From contig NC_079879.1 of assembly GCF_029227915.1 (NCBI RefSeq), positions 3,782,001 through 3,846,000 of the forward strand: a stretch of 64,000 nucleotides of DNA. Direction: 5' to 3'. The translations under genes and the position numbers were made by a program. This DNA is from Hydractinia symbiolongicarpus (taxonomy: Eukaryota > Cnidaria > Hydrozoa > Anthoathecata > Hydractiniidae). Below, in pieces: positions 34,340 through 48,211 of the stretch (position 1 is the first letter of the stretch; each line of letters opens with the position of its first letter). The notes beneath the pieces are model-generated. The model saw nothing but the letters and a program-made list of their open reading frames with translations. It was not told the origin of the DNA and did no database searches.

Positions 34340-34886
34340 CTAATTCAACTCCCACGTGGACAACCAGGGGAACATTTCCTGGGATCTGAAATGCTCCGAG
34401 ACATATTGTAGTAGCAAGGGCATCCGTCCAACAGACCCTGTACATGCTTGAGCAGCCATGGTACTCTTAAACCGCCCTGGTGTACATGTCTTGGGTCTTA
34501 AAAGCGTCTGGAACAATCCCGAGTATCTGGGATTCCTCTTCAACGGTCCCGATACACATTTCCTGGGTCATAAATGTTTCTGGAAGAAACCTGAATACCA
34601 CAGGATCATTTTCAACCGCACTAGTGCACATTTCATGGGTCTTGAAATGGTCCGGAATATACCCGAGCATCTGGGTTTCCCCACTAACTGCCCTGGTATA
34701 TATTTCTTGCGTCTTGAAAGTTTCTGGAACATGCTTGAGCAGCCATGGTTTTCGGGCGCACATTTCCTAGGTCTTGAAATGGTCCGGAACAATCTCGAGT
34801 ATATGGGGTTTCTCTTTAACCTCTCTGGCCTACATTTCATGGGTCTTGAAATGGTCGCGAGTTGCATTCTCATGATGTCGGCTCAT
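34340..34886 (-). pseudogene. DUF4116-like tandem-repeat gene, degraded
   Basis: From ATG 34886 on the minus strand, a unit of roughly 28 residues repeats about six times around a core like VPDHFKTQEMC.RAV (for example PDHFKTHEMC and PETFKTQEIYTRAV). At DNA level, related units recur every 80-90 bp across 34440-34860. This matches the repeat of DUF4116 proteins, common in large DNA viruses and virus-like insertions in cnidarian genomes (from memory). TAG codons interrupt the second and third units. A TAA follows the RAV near 34467, with a frame change before the last unit. It belongs to the island and lies upstream of the HNH gene once BEL is removed. Confidence 0.65.
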
Positions 34887-35009
34887 CTTTATTATTATAT
34901 CCCAGGCTCAACTAGCACTGTCATGGCTTTGAATAGGGACTTTCCCCTACTCGATTGTGCATGCGCTAAATTTATCGGTTTCCGTCGGCTGGGTCACGTG
35001 TTACTGCGC

Positions 35010-35101
35010 ATGTCTTGGAATTTGTCGGATTTCTCGGAATTTCCGGTTTTGTCGGATTACTTGGAATTTCCGGATTTGCCAGATTTGGGGAATTTCCTTT
35101 T
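35010..35101 (+). repeat. Short degenerate tandem repeat
   Basis: A GGAATTTCCGGAT-like motif alternates with TTGTCGGATT about every 18-36 bp. It lies just outside the DUF4116-like gene and may be near the island's right end. Confidence 0.45.
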
Positions 35102-35160
35102 GCAATGATGTCGTGTGCGTGCGCTTGAACGCACCATTTATATCTCTCTGGAGCGCTTAA

Positions 35161-36602
35161 TAAGAGCCGTAAACTGTGTCACACAATCAGTTGGAGTGCT
35201 TTAGTACAGGTATACAATATGTTGTAAATCAAGTGAAGCGCATACACAATTATAGTGTTGCGACTATAACATATTTTTTAAAAGAAAGAAAATTTCCCCC
35301 AACGATAGCTGAAATAAAAACAGAGTTTACAAACCGTAGCTACCCCGTCATATCAAAAACAATCGGTCTGTATTATTTTATTTTGCGAAGTAAGATTTTG
35401 TGAAAGTTTAAAAATTAATCGTGACAACAGGCTTAGCGCTTATTACAGTTAAATGGTGTCGCACATGCGCATAGGGATAATACCCTTTTGAAAAACACTT
35501 CATTGCAGCCTCTGTTTAAATAAAAACCCAAGAAAGAGTCCATTGTTAACATATGGCTGAGCGGTTAGTACAGTTAAACAGAGTTGAACGGGCATATAGG
35601 CATATTACCGTTTTCCAAAAAATCTTTATCACAACTTCGTTGTCGTTACCCCGTCCAGTTAAAAATATCACTCAGGCATTTAATTTTGCAGAATAAGTTT
35701 TCATGACAATAATAAAAGGTGTAGCTACCTAACTGCATTTAGCATAATAATTTTGTTGTAGCCAGCTAAAAACTGCATTTGGCTGCTTTCACTATTTGCC
35801 AGAGATAGCTATGAAGATCTAGCCACAACCAAAACAAAATCAATATAACAAACTGAATAAGAACATCAAAAGAGTGAGGATAAAAAAGGCTAGCTATAGC
35901 TTTAGCAGAATGCTGCCTTGAAATGTATGTTCCTAGCTAAAATCTAAAAATTGGTTTGTTTAAAATTTATACATTGCTAAAAATGTGACGATATGTTCAC
36001 CTTAACACGTAAAAACATCGAAATAAATATTCCTATAGATACAACGTATTTAGAAGAGAAACAGGTCAAAAGGAGATTTACTAACCGGTCAACATCACCT
36101 CCAAACTAAAATGGCTTTCGAGCATGTTTTCGTTATTTATCCGGTTCTGGCGTGATTCCGAAATTATTCCGAAATTATTCTGCGTCCAACCGAAAAACTG
36201 ATGACCGTAAAAATCGGGCCCCGCGATAATTTTCCGAAAAAACCTTCGCGCAACCATTTTGAACAGAATACGGCTATTATTATAGAGATTACCAATACCA
36301 ATTTATTCTCGATACCAAAGGTACTGGTAATTATTACCAATATTACCGATACTAATTTATTACTAATATTAAAGTGCTAATGATAGCTGGCAATTAAAAA
36401 GATTAATGCTATACACGATTAACCCCATAGCTCCCGATTGCACATAAAGAAGACTGGACACTAGTTTAGACAGGACAGAATTTTAGCACTAGAGTGTTCT
36501 CAAAAGGGTTTCAGGAGAGGAAAGATGTTTATTCGAATACATAGCTACAAAACTTTTATTTCTAAACAGTTTTTTTTAACTACAATAGGAACAGGAAATT
36601 GA
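35161..36602. other. Intergenic stretch, nothing recognised
   Basis: No supported gene. Contains TAGC-rich tracts and a run of near-repeats of TACCAATATTACC type (36290-36370). Confidence 0.4.
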
Positions 36603-36926
36603 GCTGTTGTTGGATGCACTAAAAACTTGAGGATATTAGATAAATGGAAAATTAGTCCTTGTAAAACTCACAATGGTGTGCTAAACAAAGAATAAGGTTG
36701 TGAGTAGCCTTTTGAATTATATTGCTATCCTGAGCCTGTTAGATATATGGAAAAGAGAAGAGAGTGGGTAAAGTTTATTAAAAACATTAACCAAAATAAA
36801 AGTGAATGGCATCCAAAACGCTGTGATCGTAATGCAGTGTTCATTTTGTTGAAAAAATACCTAGTGTGGAAAACCCTGATGCTACACTACATAGGGGTTA
36901 CGAACTACGTCAAACTGCTTCAAGAT
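36603..36926 (+). pseudogene. THAP-like zinc-finger fragment
   Basis: The frame reads VVGCTKNLRILDKW, a C...H segment, PFELYCYPEP, EWVKFIKNINQ, then, after a one-base shift near 36830, CSVHFVEKIPS and LHRGYELR. This order (VGC, LxxFP-like, W..I.R, CSxHF) is the THAP C2CH DNA-binding module as found in cnidarian transposon-related proteins. TAA and TAG interrupt it near 36690-36705. The cysteine expected at the very start is replaced by a stop. It is a relic of a transposon or of a THAP gene. Confidence 0.6.
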
Positions 36927-36939
36927 GAACACTGTTTAT

Positions 36940-39145
36940 AAACTTGTTACCCTCAGCAAAAAAATGTCCTAGAAAATTGATCAAGAAAACATTGGTATTA
37001 CTACTGAAGCAAATGCAAATCTTTTTATGTTACGATACCATCATCTAGTCGTACCCCCAGGAGCCAGATTAAAGTCACAAATGACTTTTAGGGAATGTAG
37101 TAAAACAAAAACTATGGCAAATTTATGAATACATGGGGAAAGGTTAATACGGCGTATTAAAATCTATCGAATCCTACAGGCAACTTTAAGAGCTACAATG
37201 CTGTATCATGTTGATGATATTGTTCGTATATGTGCAGCACATTTTTTCACATTCTTTTCAATAAAAAATCAAGTACAACATCTGTCGGAAACTTATAGCC
37301 AACATGATACACCATCTTCCTCAGATACCCAACCAGAAGAGAGGTCCATTGGTATAGCGTAGTTATATTTGCATTGCAATGTATTTACTTCTATTCTCTT
37401 CTATGTTCAACTAATAGCTTGCTAACTATTCTTCGTTTAACTGCTCTTCCATCTGCGCTGCAGTTTTCACAGGCTTTACGTTGTTCTCGCTGGCAGCAAA
37501 TACCCTTGCTACCAACTCACATAGCCTTTAAACCTCGCATTCTTACGTATGTCTTCAATTATTTTACTCCTCTAAACTAGTTACTAGTCTTTTCCTTCAA
37601 CGCGGTTTCATGATGGTGGGCGGACGGAGTTAATTGGTGTATTGAAATGTCTATAAGGAAACTTGCGGTTGCTTATATTCTAAAACTCCGTATGCATGTG
37701 CAATTATGAATGAAAAAAGTAGGACCATTTTTTAAAGTTTATAATCTTATTATTCTAGGCTAACAATGCTTTAGATGCTTTCTAAGAATCATGCTTTTCT
37801 TTCTTACGATAAGAGATCTTAAAGATACAAATCTTTAGCATACAAAAATGAAACAAAAAGAATCATTCTGCAAATCAAATTATTCATAATGGCTCATGCC
37901 CGCGTTTTCAAGAATATTTTGCTTCAAAGTATTTCATGAAAAAAAGCCTATAAAATGTGAAAGCATCAATGGATCAACTTGAAGTTTTCAGAGACGTTTT
38001 CGTAAAGATCAATTATGTTCTAAACACATATTGATGTTTTTCCACTTTCTCTCAAGAACACAGAAGTTTTCTTGTGCTTTTAATGTTTACATATCCTTTA
38101 AAAGATGATTGGCTAATAAAATTTAGAAGCCACTTACACCTCAGCCTTCACAGAATAGGTATTTGGATGGCTTTTCAAAAACGTAAACAAACGCAAGTGG
38201 GCCGCAAATCTCTGTATATCCAGTGGACTTTGTATCGCGCATAGCTTCAAAGGACACCGCTTTTAACAGAAATGTAAATACCGAATTTGGCCTATGTGGT
38301 TCTTCTTTTCTTGCCTGTCAGTATGCGCGCGCATATACGATTTTTGCAAACATGTGCAACACGTCTTTTATCGTCTCAAAGATAATATTTGACAAAACTA
38401 TTCAAATCAACTAAAAAAATTGAAATAATGTTGAGAGTACGCGGAGCCATGATGTATAAGAACTTAATTTACGGTTTTAATATTAACTGTAGCATTTTTA
38501 GCTAGGTAGGGATTTTAAATGCCACATGAAATCTCAGCCAAAGAACTATTTGTTTAAAATAAGTAATCAAAATACGCTTTTTAGAATATTTACCAATTTT
38601 ATCAAACTTCACAATTTCTCTTTTTCTCTCGGAGAGGTTCGGAAGTTGAGAACGTCTATTTCTAACATATTAATAAATATTTTGACTCAACACGCTCAGT
38701 GCTGTTAAAAACCTGTCCTACCATTTTTTTTAACATGGTTCATTTTTTGTTAAAAGGATTGCATTTAAGGGAGAGGTTTATATTTTCTGCGAGATTTCAC
38801 TTTAAGATGCTTCGGTCGCGCTTTTAAAGCATTAAATCAACTTACTATATTGAAAAATTTGTTGAGGTCAGAGTAAATATAAATATAGCTAATCATGTGG
38901 AATGAAAATGAATAATTGATTCAAAACAAGAAACACGAAATTTACGACATGCACTGCACATACTCCTGTACCAATTATGATTGGTTAAAGTTTTACACGT
39001 GATTAGATAAACACTGTTTATTGGGTATATTTTTGGACGATAATAGTAATTTACTGACGTCAATGGTAACTGGTTTTTCTTTCTTATATTATCTATGATG
39101 CTTCACACAGGACACAATAATATATTTTGCCACGTTTGTAACACG
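36940..39145. other. Intergenic stretch, nothing recognised
   Basis: AT-rich. Small frames at 37374, 38223 and 38526 have no domain features. Confidence 0.45.
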
Positions 39146-39453
39146 ATGGATTTTAAAGTATTTTCTTTAATCTTATTTTTTTTGCTGTTAAATACATTGT
39201 CACAGATGATTATCTTCGAATCATTCACAACGTCAATTCCATTACTAAGGGGCGGATCATAAAGCATGCTGAAGGATATACAAGAACAACTTGTCTGTTA
39301 AAATGTCGTAATGATGAAAATTGCGACAAAGCATATTTTAAAGCAAAAAGGGGTGATAACAGCGTAGGAGAGTGTTGGTTTGTCAAAGAAGCAAACAACG
39401 ATGAGTTGCAAATGAAGCAAATATCAAATGGTGAAAAAGTGGAATCATTTCAG
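39146..39453 (+). CDS. First exon of a secreted PAN/apple-domain protein (frameshifted)
   Basis: The ATG at 39146 opens a strong signal peptide (F/L/I-rich, about 19 residues). The downstream frame encodes a PAN/apple-like module with cysteines in CLLKCRNDENCDKAYF and GECWFVK, and ends at a CAG|GTAATG donor. The signal peptide and the PAN part are one base out of register. The likely site is the eight-T run at 39176-39183. Either the allele is broken or the assembly has a homopolymer error. Such proteins are usually extracellular or nematocyst/matrix-associated. Downstream exons may lie at 45981 (phase would need an extra exon) or be lost. Confidence 0.6.
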
Positions 39454-40607
39454 GTAATGTTCATAAAAAAAGAAGAGAAGAACAAGGTTGAAATTCTCCT
39501 TTAATAGCGACTTATTATCTCCATCTGGCTCTAACACATTTCTGTTTAAATGGAAAGTATACCAAATATAGGTGTGGAAACATTGCACGTCAAATATTAA
39601 GTAAAAAGTTTAAAAATACGTGCAAAGGTTAGGATAATAAGCTATTTTTACCAATAGCAATTTTTACCAATATAATAAAACCAATGTTGACAAGTATGTT
39701 AGGTATTCTGCATAAGCGTGACAGGATTACTCCTTGTATAAATGCATAATATAGCCCTGATTCTTTATAATAAATTATCTTTGCCACGTACTAATTTTTC
39801 CTACAAAGTTAATACAGCTCTCTATTTTAAGGTGCTAAAAAATTATTCGTCAAAAATTTTTTTTAACTTCTAAGGTTGACCAAACACATAAAAATACTAA
39901 TATTGGAAAAGACTAAAAAATTCTCAAATTGTGTACCAATATTGAAACACGGCCAGGTTCAAGCTGTAAAAATAAAGAAAAACTTGCTGAGTAAACTTGG
40001 GCGCTTGCGTCAGCATTTAAAACTTTTTTCATTATTGTTTACACCCGATATCTATGTGTTGTATTTTTAATTACTATTACATAATTTTTAAAAAAAGATT
40101 TTTTAATAATTTAGTCTCCCAAAACATTTTCTGACGTTCACCAAATCATTTCAAACGTACACTTTAATGTATACTTTACTATATACCAAAATATTAAATA
40201 TAAAAAGATGATTTGCAGTATGGAAATATACCAATTTGTACCCAGTGAAACGTAAACCAAGGCCTTGCTGGCTATGTTAACTTATTTCCATGTAAATGAT
40301 GAATATGATTTATCGACCACATAAACAGACTGACCATATATTCACTGAAAGAATACGTCTGATTTTAAGACTTGGGTATTTGTATCCTAAGAATATTCGA
40401 AATAAGTCTAGAAACCTATTTTATTGTTTATTATTGGTCAGTTTTCAACATATATATTAGTGATATTAATAATCAATAAAACACAATTTATTTTCACGAA
40501 GCTTTCCGTAATCTAAGTTACATTATCAAGTAAAAAATGATTATTTCAAATCAACTAGCTTATATACATATCTACCGTAGAAAAGTAATTCGTCAATTAA
40601 TAGGCTA
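39454..40607. other. Probable intron or intergenic DNA
   Basis: Begins with the donor of the PAN exon. No coding segment recognised. Confidence 0.35.
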
Positions 40608-43095
<2,488 letters not shown>

Positions 43096-43799
43096 CTTTG
43101 TGAATATCTAATACCGTTTCATATGTAGCGATACCTATATATATATGCTAACATAGAGTTTTTTGGCATAAGGGTATATGTATTTATATCGTTATTAGCA
43201 GCGGGTTATATATTTACACCTTATGTGCGATTTCTATGCAGTACATCCCTAATTTTTTTAGTTAAATTTTAGCGTACGGCCACGTCATAAGAAAGTGACC
43301 CGTGATTTCCGTGTCGTGGACTCCCAGTTTTACTCACGCAAGGGAATTAATATATAAGATAAGATTATTACCCTAACGGAACGTATGAATGAGAATGAAC
43401 AACTTATGAAACAAAAGAGACTAGAATGACGTAAGAAACAAAAGACAAAAAACCCCGCGAAATGAGAGGACGAGACACATATGACTAAAGAATAAAGGCA
43501 ATAACAGCAATTAAAAGCTGGAACAACGCGAATAAATCTGTGTACGCGTAAAATGATGAAAGAAATCACGTTATGCTGTTTCTTAACAGAATAAGGCTTT
43601 TAATATCGGTCTGGTCGTTAAGAGATGGCTTTTCTATTGTTGCATAATACGCTTCTAATATCTTGCGTTTTCTTGTGTTGTTATTTGCTTTTGTGAGAAT
43701 ACGCCAAGTTAATTCATGATCTGGATATAGGACAAGATGTTTAGATGGTTCAGATTTTCCTTTGTTAGAGTTGTTTTCGTTCCATCTGATAGTTTCTCT

Positions 43800-43988
43800 T
43801 GGTTTCGCCTATATAAGATTCAGATCAGAAAAGTTGTCAATAATATTAAACGCTTTACGGAAGATAAAACCGAAATCACCTATACTTGGAAAACGTCAAA
43901 GATTAGATCATTGTTCCCACTTAAACATGAAGTTTCACACAAAAGCAACATTATTTATAAATGTTCATGTAGTGAATCTTATATATGA
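43800..43988 (+). pseudogene. Penelope-like retroelement fragment
   Basis: The translation contains VVNNIKRFTEDKTEITYTWK, SLFPLKHEVSHKSNIIYKC and CSESYI, matching the linker and start of the GIY-YIG endonuclease at the C-terminus of Penelope-like elements. It stops at TGA directly after SESYI. No RT core is nearby. Confidence 0.55.
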
Positions 43989-44120
43989 ATTATATATCTT
44001 ATCTACCTGAATATGAATCTTATATTGACGAGATGTATTACAATGTCAAAAAGATGTCCTAAGAAGAAAGCTTTTCTTTAATTTAAATTATCGATTTGAA
44101 AGCATTTTTAGATCTTCAAA

Positions 44121-44709
44121 TCTATATAATAATACGCCAGTTCCGTGTGTCTGTCTGTCACTTTTGCAAAGTAGATTACATTCTTCAAAATTTTCTTTAA
44201 CAAATTCTATAAAACATCGCCTATAAAATTGTTCTGTAATTTACCAAACTTTACCGATAAAATAGTATTGACGTCAAAGGAAAGTTAATTAAGATTAGTG
44301 AAGCCATTACAATGCACTTAAAACTTTGAGGCCAAATAACTTGAAAACGAGGTGGTGACGTCAATGTTTTTTCACCGCGTGGGTAACTAGGGACAACCTG
44401 GGACTAATTTGGGTAAGTTTTTCAAACCTGGGTCCCCGAATCCGTTTCGGAATGGACGGTTTGATGACGTCTTCAAAAAACCTTTAAACCTTGATATCTC
44501 TGCAACCGTTTGTCAAAGATACATGATCATATACATTTTCTTGATCAGCATTTCAAGATCTATACGATGAAGGCAACAGGTATACAAATTTCTAAAAAAA
44601 TATATTTATTTTGTATTTGCACTGCTGACGTCAGCAGAAAAACTAAAACAACCTGTTTTTCCATTGTCCTTCTGCCTAAGTGGATTACTCCACGGGATTT
44701 ATCGACTAG
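44121..44709 (+). mobile_element. Non-autonomous Helitron, complete
   Basis: Begins TCTATATAATAATACGCC after an A and ends with a GTGGATTACTCCAC hairpin, GGGATTTATCGA and CTAG, followed by T. It is 589 bp and has both ends, so it serves as the family reference within the window. Confidence 0.9.
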
Positions 44710-44894
44710 TATTAAATATTAACGCTAAAAAATACATGTGTTATTAACATGTGTGTACGTTTTTTTAGGAACTTTCTTATTATGGAGCCAAAAAGCCCTG
44801 CGAAAATTATTTACGTACACTTTATATTGTACATTATCATGCGCATAAAAGATATCTCCAACGTGATTGACAAAAGAGAAGAAATGTATCGGCA

Positions 44895-45370
44895 TTTATC
44901 AATAGGCTACTTTCGTCTGTCTCTCGGTCTGTCTGTAACTGGTAAAGTGAATGTGTTCACTTCCCTTTAACCCTATTTGGTCCGGGGGGGAGTGGATTCA
45001 AAAGTACATGATCCTACACATTTTCTTAATCAGCGTTTTAAGATTTTGATCTTGATATTTTTTTTGTCTGTCGACGGGTCATTGCTTACGCCATCAAAAA
45101 TAAAATGACGGGCTTTCTTTATCGTTATTCTGCCTAAGTGGATTTTTCGACGGGGCTTATCGATTAGTGTATTATGACCATTGCATTGCACAAAGATTGC
45201 AGCCAAATAACTTAAACAGGTGGAAATAACTGACGTCATCACTTTAGTGGGTAACTAGGGACTACCTGGCACCAAATTAGGACCAATTTCCTAAAGCTTC
45301 GTCAACATGCCCATTTGAAAACAGAGGGGTCAATGACGTCATCAAAAAACATTTAAATAAGTAAGGGTAC
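44895..45370 (+). mobile_element. Two degenerate Helitron fragments
   Basis: 44895-45167 keeps the CTGTCTGTCTG-like start and a GTGGATTTTTCGAC hairpin with an altered terminus (TTAG for CTAG). 45177-45370 repeats the GTGGGTAACTAGGGAC and GACGTCATC part of the family without its ends. Confidence 0.6.
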
Positions 45371-45980
45371 TGTTCCTTATTGTATAAAAATATTTTTTAT
45401 CATGTAAAAAAAGTTTTTTAAGAGAATGATATACTTAATTGTATTGTTTTAAAGTAATGAACTGTAACCTTTTTTAAAAATATATTCTGGAACGAAACTC
45501 TCTCTGTACACCTGACTAATATACCTTTCATAAGACCATTCTAAACTTGAAACTGAACAAAAATGTAATTGCGCGAAAAAATTGGTCCACTTGCAATCCA
45601 GTCTTCCATTGAAATGTTTATAGCAGTACAGTGTATTACGATTGAAACATTTTGTGTAAAAATAGTCTGCGACTTTGCGAGATTAACATAAGCTTAGAAT
45701 TTCTTACAAAGAACAAACCGAAAGGTTTTTATGTGTATAAATCTTTTTTGACGGAAAAAGAATAAAATCCTTTTTATTTCCTTTCCTTTTTTTTACTTAA
45801 TATTAGCTATTTCTTTTTCCTGATTTGGTGTTTCCCATAACTAAGACACATTGTTCCAACTTTAGCTTTGGCTGTGTAGCGATAGTAAATTTGTTTTAGA
45901 ATTGAATTTCAAATAAATTTAAATAGTAATGGACTAACCAAAAAACCATCGATAAATTTTGTATCTATGAAACATTCTAG
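45371..45980. other. Non-coding stretch, probable intron
   Basis: AT-rich with pyrimidine-rich segments. Ends in a usable acceptor, ATTCTAG, directly before the exon at 45981. Confidence 0.35.
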
Positions 45981-46350
45981 GCAAGGATTGGAAGTTGCAA
46001 GCAACGAATGTTTGTTTCGGTGCCAGGGATGACAGTTATGGCACTTTCATGTTAAATCATACTGGTACGCTTACAAAGTTGAAGCTTCAACATACAGGCG
46101 AGGCTAATTTAAAGTGTGATTATAAAAACAACATCAGTTCTCGGTGGGGTTGTCCTATCAGTCCAGAGGCTATTTACACTGTAATTACTGACAACGAAAA
46201 TGCTATCAAAATTCCGAATCCACCTCCTCTAAAGCGTAAATACGAACTTGCTGGATATCATGGCAACTCGTCATTTGTTGTATTTGATAATTGCAGCTTA
46301 CCGACAAGAATTGGAAATGAATTAAGAATATGGCACACTCAAGATTTATT
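45981..46350 (+). CDS. Exon of a secreted cnidarian-type protein, 3' end overwritten
   Basis: After the ATTCTAG acceptor, the frame encodes about 123 residues: CFGARDDSYGTFMLNHTG, a central CDYKNN..RWGCP cysteine pair, RKYELAGYHGNSSFVVFDNC and GNELRIWHTQDL. The glycine/aromatic and cysteine pattern suits an extracellular beta-sandwich domain. I recall similar domains, downstream of PAN modules, in uncharacterised cnidarian secreted proteins. The expected C-terminal part is missing, because retroelement-like sequence begins at about 46352. It has no start codon of its own. The entry phase (two bases) does not match the 39453 donor directly. Confidence 0.5.
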
Positions 46351-46351
46351 A

Positions 46352-46515
46352 ATTTCCTCACCATTTGTCTGGACAGAATTTGTCGAGATGTTCCGACTGA
46401 ACCGCACGTCATCCCAGTTACAACAGAACAGTTTGCTTAACGCACTGCCAACATAGGAGACGAATACCGGCTGGATATTAAAGCCCCAGATTTCGGAAGA
46501 AAGGAGAGACTGAAT
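46352..46515 (+). pseudogene. Non-LTR retrotransposon-associated fragment
   Basis: A different frame reads RICRDVPTEPHVIPVTTEQF, a stop, then IGDEYRLDIKA and FFDVRITHVNS. These are conserved-looking pieces of the region after the RT in some cnidarian LINE-type elements, as I remember them. It is joined directly to the exon before it. Confidence 0.4.
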
Positions 46516-46529
46516 TTTTTGATGTTAGA

Positions 46530-48211
46530 ATAACGCACGTCAACTCCAAAGTATCCAGAAATCGAATTGATGAAAGAAAGAAATACAATTCGGTTCAACA
46601 GAGCAATAGTACCGTCTGATGCCTTAAATTTAGATGTGAATACAATCGATACTGCAGATGCTAGTCAGAACTAGACGAGGTGCTACTATCTTAGATGTCA
46701 GTCCAGGATCTACATGGATAGAAGCATTCGAGTGGATGAAGTCAGACGTATCAAAATTTCCTGCATACAACGTTAACACACTTAATGTGAAAGAAGATTC
46801 ATCCGAAACAATGAAAGAAATTGCACACCATAAAGAATCACCAGATATACTTGTTTTCACAGGTTTAAGAAAACTATCTGACGAGGTGATATCCAGGTAC
46901 GAATCGTCAAATTACGTTATCGATCCATTGAAACATAGATTCAGTAAAGTTATTCATCAGTAACTGTAAAAATAAATGTTTTACTACAAAATTAAATAAG
47001 TCCATCTTTCATGTGGAAACAATTATCTTGTCCAGTGATGACTTAAAGGCTGCCAGAGAGTACTTTTGGAAAAAAGCAACCGCTGAAGTTAAGAAATTCG
47101 CAAAAAAAGATTCATATGCTAAGATATCAAAAGAAAACAATAACATACTGTATTATACGGGACGTATTCTACCAGATCACAAGTTTACTAACACGAGCAC
47201 TACGACAAATGTTATGTTAGATTTGACAAGTTCCACCTTTTTTGTACCAATTGTTGATAAGTATTTACCTATAGTATTATCAATGAGGTTCATTCACCTT
47301 ATAGTATAATCAATGAGAGTCATTGGTACCACCTTGTTGCTAAGCATTTCGGTATCGAAACCATTCATCGATACGTCATGAAGCAAGTGAATATAATCGA
47401 AGGTATAGGACAAGTAAAAGCTATCAGAAAAAATTGTGGAAGATTTCGATATCTATTGGAACGTACAATCGAAGTTGCTATGGGACCGATCTCCAACAAG
47501 AGAACCACTGTAAAAATTTGGCACTTGGTGTTTTGCTGTACCACAACATCAACCATAAACATAAAAGTCATGGAAGATTACAGCACCTCAGGTTTCATCC
47601 AAGCGTTTATTCGGTTTTTATGTGAGGTTGGATATCCAAAAATCCTATTAGCAGACGAAGGAAGCCAATTAGTCAGTGGACGCAAGAACATGAAAATTAC
47701 GTTTATGGATTTGAAGGGTAGACTTCACAAAGAAATGGGAATTAAATTCGAGACATGCCATGTTGGGGGAAATTTTATGCATGGTAAAATCGAAAGTAAA
47801 ATTAAACTAGTTAAGGAATCTAAAACAAAATTAAATTCAAATGAGAGACTTTCTATACTCCAGTGGGAGACTCTGGGTACAGAAATAGCCAATTGTATTA
47901 ATGATCTCCCATTAGCTGTTGGAGATGTCACAGTTGATTTTGAAAATGGTGATCTAATAACACCTAATCGTTTACGACTCGGTCGCAACAATGACAGGTC
48001 ACCAGTTGGTCCTATTGTCTTGACTGATAAGCCTTGGAAATTTATTGACCAAAACCGTAAGATATTCAATGCATGGTTTGAATGCTGGTTATTAACCTAT
48101 GAATGTAAACTAATGAAACAACCAAAATGGCTTCAAAATGATCTTAATATCGAGAATTGCGACATTGTCCTATTCCTAAAAGCAGATTTTAAAATCAAAT
48201 TGCAAATATAA
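46530..48211 (+). pseudogene. BEL/Pao pol 3' part: RNase H linker, integrase and C-terminal domain
   Basis: Order of Pao pol segments: FNRAIVPSDALNLDVNTIDT (RNase H start, 46590), GATILDVSPGSTWIEAFEWM (46680), a linker to 46963, an integrase zinc region starting near 47330 (VAKHFGIETIHRYVMK), then LADEGSQLVSG and GGNFMHGKIESK, which hold the second Asp and the Glu of the DDE triad, and a C-terminal MKQPKWLQ segment. The stretch between MGPISNK and RTTVKIW appears deleted and would hold the first Asp. Several frame changes and stops lie before 47378. No RT or LTRs are seen. Confidence 0.75.

Larger units (their letters stand above)
20990..34886. mobile_element. Virus-like or plasmid-like gene island, split by two nested retrotransposons
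   Basis: Outside the two retrotransposons, this stretch is visibly GC-richer than its surroundings. It holds intronless genes separated by 2-57 bp, mostly on one strand: two divergent unrecognised genes, three small genes, an HNH-endonuclease-like gene and a DUF4116-like repeat gene. Such packing is unlike the intron-rich host genes at 52.5 and 55.5 kb. An integrated and decaying viral or virus-derived element is the best inference. No capsid, polymerase, integrase or ATPase is recognised and the outer ends are not defined. The Gypsy (23689-28044) and BEL (28577-34136) elements inserted later. Confidence 0.55.

Noticed and set aside
34458-35108. 216-codon plus-strand frame with repeated HFLGLEMV-type units
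   Set aside because: The repeats are real, but the minus strand reads them as DUF4116-like units with a natural ATG; the plus frame is the complement.
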